Part shown: positions 22,446 to 33,559 of the stretch, one piece after another
Layout of the letters: each line of letters starts with the position of its first letter
How positions within the stretch are numbered: the first letter of the stretch is position 1
Origin: Anaspis maculata
Taxonomy: Eukaryota; Arthropoda; Insecta; Coleoptera; Scraptiidae
Length of the DNA stretch: 64,000 nucleotides
NCBI GenBank assembly: GCA_949128115.1
Contig: OX421962.1
Span: forward strand, 55,407,787 to 55,471,786
Direction of reading: 5' to 3'
Position numbers and translations under genes: made by a program
Notes under the pieces: model-generated
What the model was told of the DNA's origin: nothing
Database searches by the model: none
The model's input: only the letters and a program-made list of their open reading frames with translations

Positions 22446-23655
22446 AAGCTGATGCAAAAATGTGGGAAACAAATCATGAAATTCAGCTTGAAAATGAGAA
22501 TGTTCATACAAGACAAGAATAAGTTCCAAGTTTCATGACAATCCCTCCACTGATAACAGGTTTCAATATGGCGGCCAAGATGGCGGCGGAATCATGAAAT
22601 CCAGCTTGAAAATTAGAATGATCATACGTGACAAGGGTAAGTTCCAAGTTCCATGAAAATCGTTCCACTAGCAAGAAATTTCAATATGGCGGCCAAGATG
22701 GCGGCGAAATCATGAAATTTAGCTTGAAAATAAGAATGTTCATACAAGACAAGAGTAAGTTCTAAGTTTCATGACAATTTCTCCACTGATAACAGATTTC
22801 AATATGGCGGCCAAGATGGCGGCGGAATGATGAAATTTAGCTTGAAAATTAGAATGATCATACGTGACAAGGGTAAGTTTCAAGTTCCTTGAAAATCGTT
22901 CCACTAGCAAGAAATTTCAATATGGCGGCCAAGATAGCGGCGAAATCATGTAATTTAGCTTAAAAACAAGAATAATCATACAAGACAAGGGTAACATCCA
23001 AGTTTCATGGAAATCGTTCTACTAATAAGATATTTCAATATGGCGGCCAAGATGGCGGCGAAATCATGAAATTTAGCTTGAAAATAAGAATGATCATACG
23101 TGACAAGGGTAAGTTTTAAGTTCCTTGAAAATCGTTCCACTAGCAAGAAATTTCAATATGGCGGCCAAGATAGCGGCGAAATCATGTAATTTAGCTTAAA
23201 AACAAGAATAATCATACAAGACAAGGGTAACATCCAAGTTTCATGGAAATCGTTCTACTAATAAGATATTTCAATATGGCGGCCAAGATGGCGGCGAAAT
23301 CATGAAATTTAGCTTGAAAATAAGAATGATCATACGTGAAAAGGGTAAGTTTTAAGTTCCTTGAAAATCGTTCCACTAGCAAGAAATTTCAATATGGCGG
23401 CCAAGATAGCGGCGAAATCATGTAATTTAGCTTAAAAATAAGAATGATCATACGTGACAAGGGTAAGTTTCAAGTTCCATGGAAATCGTTCCACTAGCAA
23501 GAAATTTCAATATGGCGGCTAAGATGGCGGCGAAATCATGAAATTTAGCTTAAAAATAAGAATAATCATACAAGACAAGGGTAACTTCTGAGTTTCATGA
23601 AAATCGTTCCACTAATAAGGAATTTCAATATGGCGGCCAAGATGGCGGCCATATT
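22446..23655. repeat. 118-bp satellite, about 10 units, each with GGCCAAGATGGCGGC
   Basis: The word CAATATGGCGG recurs at 22564, 22682, 22800, 22918, 23036, 23154, 23272, 23390, 23508 and 23626, an exact 118-bp period. Units at 22918-23153 and 23154-23389 are almost identical as a pair, so there is a 236-bp higher-order repeat. Most units carry CCAAGATGGCGGC, which matches the known YY1/PHO-type recognition sequence CAAGATGGCGGC; some have CAAGATAGCGGC. The same satellite lies inverted at 37262-37675. Confidence 0.95.
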
Positions 23656-23659
23656 TGAT

Positions 23660-24030
23660 AAAGTATGACATTTGGTGCTTCTTTATCAAATCAAGAAAAT
23701 CTTATTCTTTGACAACATCTATATGTATATCCTACTCAAGTCCTACCTACAAGACCGTCATTTCTTAGTGATATTTAAAGAGGAGTATTAAATCAAGGCA
23801 ACCTCTTTCTGCTATACGTTCCTAAATTATAATGTTCTGACAGCGACGTTCAACCCAATTCAGTAGTTTCTCAACGTAAGTTAGGTTTCTTTAGCTCACA
23901 CAACTTGCCAGAAATTAGAAATTCATTCTATTGCACGATATTCAACCAATCACGATCAAATTTCAATATGCGCGGATGTCCAGTGGGTCGGTGACTCCAG
24001 TTCAGCAAGGACAATATTCATTTCTGCAAA
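23660..24030. other. Unassigned DNA
   Basis: Begins with a decayed edge of the 118-bp satellite; no gene or other repeat recognised. Confidence 0.5.
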
Positions 24031-24031
24031 A

Positions 24032-24224
24032 ATGGTGGAGGGGCCATTCGCCAAGTCTGGTAGTAAGAAATTGGCTGTAGGTTACAAACAAACTTGAGTT
24101 TGTTTGAAATTAAGGTACGAAATAATGAGAATTCTCATTTATTTTTCTACAAAATGCTACAGAACGAGGTACCCACAGCCAATTTCCTACTACCAGACAA
24201 AGCCCATGCTGGCGCCTCCACCAT
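24032..24224. mobile_element. 193-bp inverted-repeat MITE
   Basis: The left arm ATGGTGGAGGGGCCA ... TCTGGTAGTAAGAAATTGG is mirrored by CCAATTTCCTACTACCAGA ... GGCGCCTCCACCAT. The arms are about 50 bp with a few mismatches. No target duplication is obvious. Confidence 0.75.
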
Positions 24225-24306
24225 AGTTGCTTGCAGCAGTTGATAAATGTTCCACCATAATTTTTTGTGCGCACGGGGAAACTGTAAAGATTGTCTTTAT
24301 AATGGT

Positions 24307-24457
24307 GGCCTTACATTGAGCATCAAATGCTGCAGCTTTTTTTGCTGCCGAGCTCTCATTGGTCAAATGTTGGTCACTGACAGCAATAACAGTCGTCAGT
24401 TCCAATCAGAACTGTGCTGCAAAGAAAGCTGCAGCATTTGATGCTCAATGTAAGGCC
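24307..24457. repeat. Hairpin with perfect 33-bp arms
   Basis: Bases 24307-24339 (GGCCTTACATTGAGCATC...) are the exact reverse complement of 24425-24457. The 85-bp loop has no ORF. It may be a small MITE. Confidence 0.8.
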
Positions 24458-25018
24458 AGCATAAGATGTGCTAAAATACGGCGTTTTTTTAAGGTTGCCG
24501 TCCTGGCCGCCATATTGAAAAAATGGCGCACAACAAAAATTGTCCATAAGACGTTGCGAAATCAATTCCAGCGGGCTTATTCCTTAACAGAAATTCACCA
24601 TTCAGGTCGCTTTCTAAAACTATGAGGAGGTATTTTGCTTTGAGCCTTAAGACATTCTCAAAATCAAAAAATATTTTTGAATTTGCATGATTTTGATTTT
24701 GCCCGTTGTTAGATACATAGGATAGAGGAAACAAGTCGCAGAATTTTGTATATAGGTCACATTTTTGGGAAGCGTGAAGCATATATCAATATCTCGAAAT
24801 GGTTTTGGGCTTCTGATCGTATTTTGTTTCTTCAAAGAGTCATTGTTTGTTTTGTGATTTACGGATCAAGATTTCAGCGGTAAAACTAGAACTCATGATG
24901 GGACAAACTGGGTAACTGTAACTGCGGTGAGTATGACAATCTTAATGCAACGGATATTTACTAGTGGGTGCATTTTGAACCACTCTGAGCTACTTACCAT
25001 GTAATGCAATGTCCAATG

Positions 25019-25993
25019 CAGTGGCGCAGCCAGGATTTAGCCATGGGGGGGGGCTAACGAACGCGAGCGAAGCGAGCTGCGCCAAGGCTCCCCCCCCGGA
25101 AAAAGGGTATAATTATTGTAGTACCAATGTTACCTACCTCAAATTGAAGTAGATATTAAATTCAGTATTCCCCGGGTTTGCGGGAAAATGTCAGTAATAA
25201 ATGGTAGTAATGACACTTGCAAACTGACAGCTGCGCTGCGCGCACGTAGAAACGTCATACATGATCGTTCGGCACATACAAACGATACGGCCGAACGCAG
25301 CTGTTCACGAAATACGGTTTTTCGTGCTCTTGTTAGATCTATCGATAGTGGCAGTCTGAACGATAATCGTTCGCTAACGAGTCGTTAGTTGGCAGTCTGA
25401 AGTCTGAAGTGAGAAGTTACAAAATAAGCCTGATAGGTAGGTGAGTATATTTGCTTAAGGACGGAGTTACATCGGTAAAATAAGCGTTGTGGAATCAATA
25501 ATCCACCATTTAGGTCTCTCTCGAAAGCTACAAAGATGCAGTTTGGTTTGAGCCCATTGGCATTTCCAAAATCGAAAAATATCTTTTTCTTTATTTTTGG
25601 ATGAATAATTGATTTCTTGATTTTGGAAATGCCAATAAGCTCAAACCAAAGTGCATCCTTGTAGCTTTCGGAAGAAACCTAAATGGTGAGATTCTGTCAA
25701 GAAATAAACCCACAGGGATTGATTCCGCAACGCTTATCTTACCAATTCAACTCCGTCCTTAAACCGAAAGAGTTTCTCTCTCCGCACCAATTGAAAAAAA
25801 AAAACGCGCAATCCAATCGCAGTAAACTCTTACACAGAGAGACTAATGATCTATTTTCTAAATGATAAAGAAGGTAACAGTCGAACACAATATTTTTTTA
25901 TTTTGTTCAAAATTTTTCATTGCTTTGGTGAAAAAGCGAGACTGTCTGGGGGGGGGGCTATAGCTCCCTAGCCCCCCCTTGGCTGCGCCACTG
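25019..25993. mobile_element. hAT-like MITE with perfect 8-bp duplication, 975 bp
   Basis: The ends are CAGTGGCGCAGCCAGG and TTGGCTGCGCCACTG. GTCCAATG flanks both sides (25011-25018 and 25994-26001). Subterminal G-runs and C-runs near both ends suggest long imperfect inverted repeats. A TTAA-flanked foldback element (25459-25758) sits inside. No transposase is encoded. Confidence 0.92.
25459..25758. mobile_element. TTAA-flanked foldback MITE, copy 1 (300 bp)
   Basis: It reads GGACGGAGTT ... AACTCCGTCC, with TTAA at 25455-25458 and 25759-25762. The arms are inverted copies; for example CAAACCAAAGTGCATCC on the right mirrors the left GATGCAGTTTGGTTTG. TTAA duplication is characteristic of piggyBac-type insertion, but these ends do not start with the CCY usual for that group. 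Confidence 0.8.
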
Positions 25994-26094
25994 GTCCAAT
26001 GTCACAGTATTCTTGATTTGTCATAGGCCCAAAAGAGGTTTAAGTCTTCACTACTTCTGGGGGCTAGTGGGATCAAATTGTTGTGGGGTAAATT

Positions 26095-26558
26095 CAGTGG
26101 CGTACCTAGCGTATTTGGCACCCGGGGCGGACCATCCTGTGACACCCCCTCCTCCCGAACCTACCTAGAGAATGAGCTGCTACCTAGAGAATGAGCTGGA
26201 GACTGCGTAGTGCTAGTGACACCTCCTGTGTCGAATTGGGCAGTTTTTTGCCCTTGCATTTTTAGGATCGAAAAATAGCGTCCAATTGGTAACATGGTAT
26301 TTTTGGACATAGAAAAACGATTTCTCGACAACGCTGAAAACACTACGAATAGTGAGTAACGCGAAAAAAAAGCACCGCAGACGAAATTTTTTTGCAAGAC
26401 GGGTCTTCACCAGCTTGTTTTGCACCCTCCAAGGCTTTGCGTCCCAGTTTTGTAGACTCCTTTTGCACCAAGAATAATCTGACACTGACACCCCCTTACT
26501 ATTGGTACCCGGTGCGGACCGCCCCCTCCGCCCCCCCCCCTCCGTTGGTACGCCACTG
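26095..26558. mobile_element. hAT-like MITE, 464 bp, perfect 8-bp duplication
   Basis: The ends are CAGTGGCGTACCTAG and GTTGGTACGCCACTG. GGTAAATT flanks both sides (26087-26094 and 26559-26566). Subterminal inverted blocks (CACCCGGGGCGGACC / GGTACCCGGTGCGGACC) extend the similarity. Open frames across it on both strands are not recognised. Confidence 0.9.
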
Positions 26559-26573
26559 GGTAAATTTGATATA

Positions 26574-26958
26574 CAGCTATTGTGTACGTTCCTGTCACAT
26601 TCCAAGGATGAGCAAAACCCCTGGCAGAGTCTATATCAAAAAATCCAAAAATCATAAGAGAAAATCAATAACTTTTTGGAAAAACAAAATACGATCAAAA
26701 GTCCAGAACACTTTCGAGATAAAAGGTTTGTTCCATCAGAAATCTCAAACTAGTCAGAGCTAATGAGAAGTGCCCAAATCAGTTTGCAAACTGTTTTTCT
26801 CGATTCCTATTGGCTCTGACTAGTTTGAAACCTTTTGATCAATGAGGACTTCTAGAAAATGTACCAAAAAAATTCTACGATTTGTTTTTTTCAAACGGCA
26901 CTTTTTGCTGAAGTCAGGTAATTTTTGCACTCCTTTCAATCCTTTCATTGTCACCCTG
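26574..26958. mobile_element. Decayed palindromic TA-flanked element K
   Basis: The right end is clean (CATTGTCACCCTG then TA). The left end is degenerate (TACAGCTATTGTG). An internal inverted pair, CTCAAACTAGTCAGAGC (about 26744-26760) and GGCTCTGACTAGTTTGA, supports a foldback. Boundaries on the left are uncertain. Confidence 0.45.
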
Positions 26959-27184
26959 TATATTGCACATATAAAGGCCACAATCAGGTGATTTAGGATG
27001 ATGCATTGTAGTCAATAAACTACTCTATCGAGCTCCAAAGAAATTTCCAAAATATAGGACTGTTTTCTTTTGTCCAGATAAGTATCCTTATTTTAACCGA
27101 GGCAAAATTTCGGGTTGGCCCAGTGCAATTTTTGCCCAGTTTATTTCCGATCTCTACAATGAAGTCAACTTGATCCTTGGGGTT

Positions 27185-27926
27185 GGGGCTAAAAGTAACA
27201 ATACTTGGGGTAGGTTGTAACATCAACAGAATTTACAACAGATCATGAATTATTGGGTATTATGTTAATGAAATTCAACAAAAAATCTCTTATTCCCTAT
27301 TGACTTGAAAAAAATATAGAGAAACTGAAAAATACGTCAACACAGTAGGAATCTACAAAATGTCAAATAAAACGTATCACAATGAAACATTGTAAAATTA
27401 GAAAAAGTACCGAGAGACGATAGGAACATTAATTTGACAAATTATCGTCCGGATCGCTGTTGAGAGCAATCTATAAGCTTTGTGAAAACATAAGTCATCT
27501 GATCATAATATTTTGCAGGTGAAAAAAGTGATTGGAGTTGGTTGTAACACTATGTTACTTTTGACCTCAAGGGTACTCAACACAATTTTAAGACATATCA
27601 CAATAAACAGCAATTTCAACGTCAAATTGTTTTGCGTCCATCGATAGTCAACATAATCAAGATCAAAACAATGTATACATACCTTCTAGTTTACGTTCGG
27701 AAGATCGCCATAAAATCACTCAACAGACGACACAACGACTTTACTTTTAGGCGGAAAATAGTGACACTTGTTAGAACAATCCTAACCTGAATGACAGTTG
27801 CAAAACAGCAATGTGGGTGAGGAGGTGGATGTCAATGAACATCGCACACGGAATCCGAGCGACATCTTACAAAAATTCTAGAAACTATAGGCACTGTTAC
27901 AACCTACCCGTGTTAGTTCTAGCCCC
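27185..27926. mobile_element. Inverted-repeat element, about 740 bp, GGGGCTA ends
   Basis: The left reads GGGGCTAAAAGTAACA then GGGTAGGTTGTAACA. The right reads TGTTACAACCTACCC then TGTTAGTTCTAGCCCC, its inverted match. A related internal block (GGTTGTAACACTATGTTAC) lies near 27540. The exact ends and target duplication are unclear; the family is not recognised. Confidence 0.55.
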
Positions 27927-27929
27927 TGT

Positions 27930-28845
27930 TTTCCCTACTATTGATTTGTTGCACTACATACCTCAATAAATAATATTGTTTAGTTCCTTGCTCCGACATT
28001 TTGAGTTTTTTAATTTTTACATAATAATTTTTTGTCAAAATTTGAAAGTGACGTACAATAGAAATCATATTGACGTTGGTTGTCAGAATTGGTTGATGCA
28101 GTTTGGATTTAGATTTAGTTTGATTTTCAAGTTGATTATTTGATCCGGTGCCATGGCGTGTGAGGTCACCTGACTTGACTAACCCGATTTTTTCTTCAGA
28201 GCTTTGTTTACGATCGGGTGTATGAAGCTTAAGTCAATACCAGGGAAAATATGAAAGAAATAATTCGAGAGGCTTTCCGTAGCATTCTTTATTTTCACTT
28301 GATAATTTTTTGTCTAAATTTAAAAGTGACGTACAATAGAAGTCACTTTGACATTGGTTGTCAGAATCAGTTGATTTTCATTGCACGCTAAGTTTAATCG
28401 ATGAAATTTGTGCCGAGTTTTTAGAAAAACCGAATTAATTTCCAAACTATCATATTTTGAGAAAAAACATAAGAGACAAAAAAAGATGTGAAATGAGACG
28501 CTTGATACGAATAAAAAATAAAAAATAGGGGATGCTATTTGAAAAAATGTAGTTATGGCTCTTCAAAGTTTACCAAAATCAATGGGTCACAGCAAGGTAA
28601 TACCGAAACGGAAATAGGCGATATTGCGCCAAAAGATACTCTATGCTATTGCTTAAACATGAGCAGAGTCCCAACTTGATAACCTAAAAACCATCAAGTG
28701 CCTTGCGATTCATTTAGTAAGTGCCTACAAACAAACGCATTAATTTTTAGAAAAAAATTAATAACTTCTGAACAGTTTGAACGAATTTCAAAAACTAAAC
28801 GAAACTGCAATGCCTGAAAAAGGGCAAATTCGAATATGCAAAAAT
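27930..28845. other. Unassigned DNA with a local direct repeat
   Basis: A phrase around 28025-28095 (TTTTTTGTCAAAATTTGAAAGTGACGTAC...TGACGTTGGTTGTCAGAAT, in part) recurs at about 28305-28370, an approximately 280-bp direct repeat. No gene is supported. Confidence 0.4.
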
Positions 28846-28848
28846 ATA

Positions 28849-28907
28849 CAGGGGGTGCCATTAAAAAAAGCTCGTTAAAAACTGCTCTGCAAAAATGGGG
28901 CACCCTG
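28849..28907. mobile_element. 59-bp TA-flanked mini element
   Basis: It has ends CAGGGGGTGCCATT and AATGGGGCACCCTG between TA dinucleotides (28847-28848 and 28908-28909). The 14-bp inverted ends and a loop of about 31 bp make it the smallest member of the group in this window. Confidence 0.75.
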
Positions 28908-28911
28908 TATA

Positions 28912-30640
28912 GAGCAAAATAATTTAACAAGCTGCACTTTGACCTCCCGTTTGCAGTTCCGTTTGGTTCATTTCGATATCATTAATGGCGTGTATAATTG
29001 AGCTCGCCCATATCAATGACTCACCCTGTATATAGTACATTATGTAACCACTTGTATTCACCTACTGCAGCTATTTACAGCACTGCCACATAGGTAATCG
29101 AAAAATTAAAATAGAGGCATGAGAGAGCTTGAAAAAAAATTGACGTTTTGTTTACCCCTTCAAAATGGAGCACCTGTACCTATAGCTGCAAATAATTTCT
29201 AGTCGTAGGGCTCATCAAACCATACAACTTCTCTTATTCTATATTTTTTTTATATCTCGAACGGTAAGGCCGCTATGGAATAATTATACGCTAGGATGGA
29301 ACAATGTATCTCTAAATTCTAAAAAGGTAATATACCTATATGTACACATTCAGCTTCATTTATAGGTAGGTATAGTTTATTTAATAAAGAAACTCGCACT
29401 GTAAACTATAGACGTAAGTGAATGGAGAACTTCCATAGTACGTACCTATATCAGTCAGTATCTAATGTGTACAATATACCTATGTATCTATTCGAAGTGC
29501 CCCATTCGATAACGCTGAACGTTATCCTTGCAGGATTCAACTGTTTCGCGGCAACTTTAGGCCCCCAGGATAATTCTGACAATATGACGCCCAGCTCCAT
29601 CTAGCGCCTTGCTCCGAAAGTTGTAGGAAAGCTCGGGGCGGTTTCGAATGGAGCACCTCCTATATCCCCACCTAAAAATAAATGTTCAGGAGGTGTCAGA
29701 GGAGGAGATTTATTACAAATTAGCAGAGTGGGGGGAGTGTAATGGCTGCCGAGCTCTGTCAGATATTGAGACAGATAATAAAGATATCTTATTATCCTTG
29801 AGCTCCTGGTTTAGTAATGCTTCTAATTTGATCCCATGGGAAGCTCAGTCGATTCAAACCGCTTGATACAGAAGAGGGAGGAAGGTGGGTGGGTAGGTGG
29901 GTGCATGGTACGAGGGCAGAACGTGGTGTGTATAAAGAAAATCTCTTCCAGCAGAGATAAGCCCTCATCATTTTTCTTTCACCTCCGGGAGAAGTATAGA
30001 GGAAAACATGTAGACGAAAGTTTCAAGACATAAAAGTGATGTGAGCATATTGTTCGAAACGAAACCCAACAAATTCTTCAATGACGCGGTTCATTTTCGA
30101 TATTTTATTCATTCTTTTCATGTGCACGGGCATCAAGGATGTATATTATACGTCATGTCCTAGATTTGTAACGTGTGGGTTTTTTATTACAAGAATGACA
30201 ATCTGCGCATTTGATATGAACGAGGATATGAATTTAGATAGATAAGATCTTTCGGTATACGGAGCAAAGCGGCTTCCCCGCCAAAAAATTAGAACGTGAA
30301 CCATCTGAGCTTTTCGCCTTATGCCTTATTTTCTTTACGTCACAGAAATAAGAAACATGTGTCTCCTGAATCATGACCATGTACCTATCTATTGTCGATT
30401 CGTCGATAAACCTATCATTGGTTCAATTCTCTCAGCTCTATACTTTTTCTGCTCGGGTAATTGAACACCGAATATTCAACTCTTTAACTCTTGTCGGATA
30501 GATTCTGTCAGCCTGTCACAGCTTCCTAAGTCAAGAGATATTTCTGGATTGATGTGCGTGTCTCGCTGATCATTTCTCTGTAGACTCATAGGACATAGCA
30601 CTCCCAGTTGACGATTTGATGAATGCATTTTTTTTTTCAA
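28912..30640. other. Unassigned DNA; a lone element end and an unknown ORF
   Basis: An isolated ACTCACCCTGTATA at about 29020-29033 is a right end of the CAGGGTG group without a visible partner. An ATG frame at 29648-29866 (72 codons, acidic, EEEIYYKLAEWGECNGC) is not recognised and could be an exon or chance. Confidence 0.35.
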
Positions 30641-30641
30641 A

Positions 30642-31345
30642 AAAGGTGTTTTACTTTCCCGACCCTCACCAACATGGAAGAGATTGGATTGGATCCCATT
30701 CGGGGAGTTTGTGGAACATAGTCTCACCTGGTACGTATAGGCCTCAAGGCCTCATTACAACATATGGAAGGGAAAGCGTTGTAATCGTGCAGAAAAAAGT
30801 TTTGAGATTTCGCCGGATATATCCATTTTGAAGTCCATCAAAATGCTAAGACCATTTCCAGAATGATGTCTGTCTGTCTGTCTGTTTGTCTGTGATCTTC
30901 CACGATAACGGCCGAGCCGTTGCTCTGATCGACTTGAAATTTGGCATGCAGACATGGTTTTCCTGTGGAATGAGCCCATTACTTTTTGGCTGTCATTTGT
31001 CAAAGAGAAGTGTCACTATCAACAAATGTCAGAAACTATATTTCACGGAACTCAACTTGCACGCAGTGTGTAACTTGAAAGCCTTTGGAAAACTGTTTTC
31101 AGAACAGTTGGAAGAATTGCCCTACCTGTCATCTCTCAAATAAATAAAAATGTCAAAGTTAAAAGTTTACCATTCAACATTCTATCCGATGGATTTGAAC
31201 CAAATCTGGCAGGAAGCAACACAACAAAAGAGTTAACTTAAGTCTGCAGTTGCAGTTTTCTACCGTTTTCCAGTCGGGCGTTATGAATTTTCGAGATTTT
31301 TTCTAGCCATTGCCACCCATGAGGCCTCTCAGCCAGGTTTTGACC
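30642..31345 (+). repeat. Dispersed repeat family R, longest uninterrupted copy
   Basis: It runs from TTTTACTTTCCCGACC through (CTGT)n, GATAACGGCCGAGCCG, GACTTGAAATTTGGCATG, ACGGAACTCAACTTG and CTATCCGATGGATTTGAAC to GTCGGGCGTTATGAATTTTC. These phrases recur in the same order, in either orientation, at 16.6, 50.9 and 56.9 kb. It has no intact ORF and no clear termini; it may be the tail of a larger element. Confidence 0.65.
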
Positions 31346-31924
31346 AGGACGACTCGCTTTTGATGCAGGACTCCACTCAAATATCCATTCCTAATCGGGG
31401 ATCGACTTTTTTCAGAAAATTCCGACTGATATCGATAGTAGATTGAATTGAGCGTCGTGTAAACCCATTTTCAAAATCTACGCACGGTGTCGGTTTTCCG
31501 ATGGAAGTTTTTTCAGAATAGAGTTTGCACAATCCGTGAATTTTAAAAAACTGCATTGCAAACTTCGACATGCGGTGAGTCTCACGAAATATTCATTTTA
31601 GGTGCAGACATGCTGGGAATGAAAGTTGGACAAAATTTTCTTGAAATTGGACGCACATTTTTTTGAGTTTTTTCCTCTCTGAAAAAACTGCACATTTTCC
31701 AACTTTTTATCCCGTGAACAGATTTTCCCATTTTTTTAACAAGAGGTAACTGATTCTTGAACATTTCCCAACAATTTTTATTTCAATTTCCCGGGAATTT
31801 TCCGGTTGGAAATGCAAAACCGGCCTGGGTTTTTGATACCGGACTAGGATGATGGAGCTTAAAGTGCGAAGCCTTGATTAACGATTTTTACAATAAGATG
31901 ATTCGGAAAAAGATTTTTGGTTTT

Positions 31925-33552
31925 CCCGGAAACCTTTTTCCACAAAATAGCCCAAGCGCCAGGGAGCAAAAATCAGCTCAATAAGGAAATAATTGTTTCC
32001 TGGCTGGAAACTAGCTTAAAACGATATGTGTGGCTTAGGTTTTGACATACCAATTTCCCCCCTTTCGGAAATGTCGGCGTCATGTCGCCATCATCAACAA
32101 GAAGTGCACCAGCGTGGTTTTTGCCGAATATCTTGATTTTGGGCCATCTGACAGCAAAAGTTGTAAGAAGTCATTTTGAAACCAATGAAATTCTCTACGG
32201 AATAGTTTTGAAATGACCCTTCTGCGACCTAAGGTTTTTGAGATAGAGCTTCTGGAAGCGAGAGGCATTGTCGTAAAAGCTCCATGGCCACTTGACTCGA
32301 AAAACTAAAATGTCGATGTGACAAAAAAAATGCAAAATGAGATTTCTCGAGAATCTTTTATGCTATAGTTGCGGTGATGGTCTTAAACTCCTCCTCTTGA
32401 ACCGTTGATTACGAATATAGAAAATTCAAAAACGTCACATTGTACATATACAGGGTGTACTGAGAGAATCAAATCAGATCAGAGATATTTTACATATATT
32501 TCTCGATTTAGTCTATATGCGACACTCTAAGCACCTATAACACGAGTCCAATATCAATATGGATTCGCTCTATAAGCTTCACTTAATACACTAAATGAGT
32601 GTTCAGGTCACAGCTTTACTCTAAAATGTTTTGAAGGCCCTCTGAAATCATCAAAATATTAAAAATTTACAGTACCAAGGAATGTATATAACAGTATATT
32701 ATATACCAAGGGACCAAAGTGAATTTTGAATTTGGGGATTTGGACCCAAAGGGCCCTCGAGCAATAAACTTCACCCAAGGGATCAAAAATTCACTTTGGT
32801 TCCTTGGTATATAATATACTGTTACATACATTTCTTGCTTGTGTAAATTTTGATGATTTCAGAGGGCCTTCAAAACATTTTACAGGAAGGCTGTGAGCTG
32901 ACCACTTCTTAAGTGTATCAAGTGAAGCTTACAGAGCAATGCATATCGATATTGGACTCGTGATAAGTGCTTAGAGTTTCGCATAGGCTAAATCGAAGAA
33001 ATATGTCAAATTTCTCTGTTCTTATTTGATTCTTGCAGTACACCCTGTATATGTACAATGTGACGTTTTTGACTTTTCAATATTCGTAATCTACGGTTCA
33101 AGAGGAAGAGTTTAAGACCATCACCGCAACTATAGCATGAAAAATTCTCGAGTAATCTCATTTTGATTTTTTTTTGTCACATCGACATTTTAGTTTTTCG
33201 AGTCAAGTGGCCATGGAACTTTCACGACAATGACTTTCGCTTCCAGAAGCTCTATCTCAAGGACCATAGGTCGCAGAAAATTGATTAAAAAACCAAACTG
33301 TAGGGAATTCCATAGGCTTCAAAATAATTTCTTACATCTTTTGCTGTCAGATGACCCAAAATTAAGATATTCGGCAAAAACCACGCTGGTGCACTTCTTG
33401 TTGATGATGGCGACATGACGCCGACATTTCCGAAAGGGGGGAAACTAGTATGTCAAAACCTAAGCTACACAGATCATTTTAAGATAGTTTCCAGCCAGGG
33501 AACAATTATTTCCTTATTGTTTTCCCTGGCGCCTGGGCTAAAAGTTTCCATA
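31925..33552. mobile_element. Very long palindrome C (about 1.6 kb)
   Basis: Bases about 31940-32450 mirror 33048-33540. For example GTTTTGACATACC pairs with GTATGTCAAAAC, and ATAAGGAAATAATTGTT pairs with AACAATTATTTCCTTAT. At its exact centre sits a further palindrome with CAGGGTGTAC ends (32451-33047). Frames of about 62 codons (MTFASRSSISRT / MPLASRSSISKT) occur on both arms because the arms are copies. Outer ends fade out, so no target duplication is assigned. Confidence 0.8.
32451..33047. mobile_element. Palindromic TA-flanked element at the centre of palindrome C
   Basis: It has ends CAGGGTGTACTG and CAGTACACCCTG with TA outside. The arms mirror each other through GGACCAAAGTGAATTTT / AATTCACTTTGGTTCCTTGG near the centre. 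It may have inserted at the centre of an older palindrome, or may be the core of one larger element. Confidence 0.8.
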
Positions 33553-33559
33553 TAGGTTC

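Noticed and set aside
22152..22529. 125-codon minus-strand frame with Arg-Pro-Ser-Val repeats (also the frames at 35673-36037)
   Set aside because: The repeat part is the ACGG/CCGT microsatellite read in frame. The rest is unrecognised and lies across an element end.
22446..23655. CRISPR-like array
   Set aside because: The 118-bp units have no unique spacers; they are plain tandem satellites in a eukaryotic setting.
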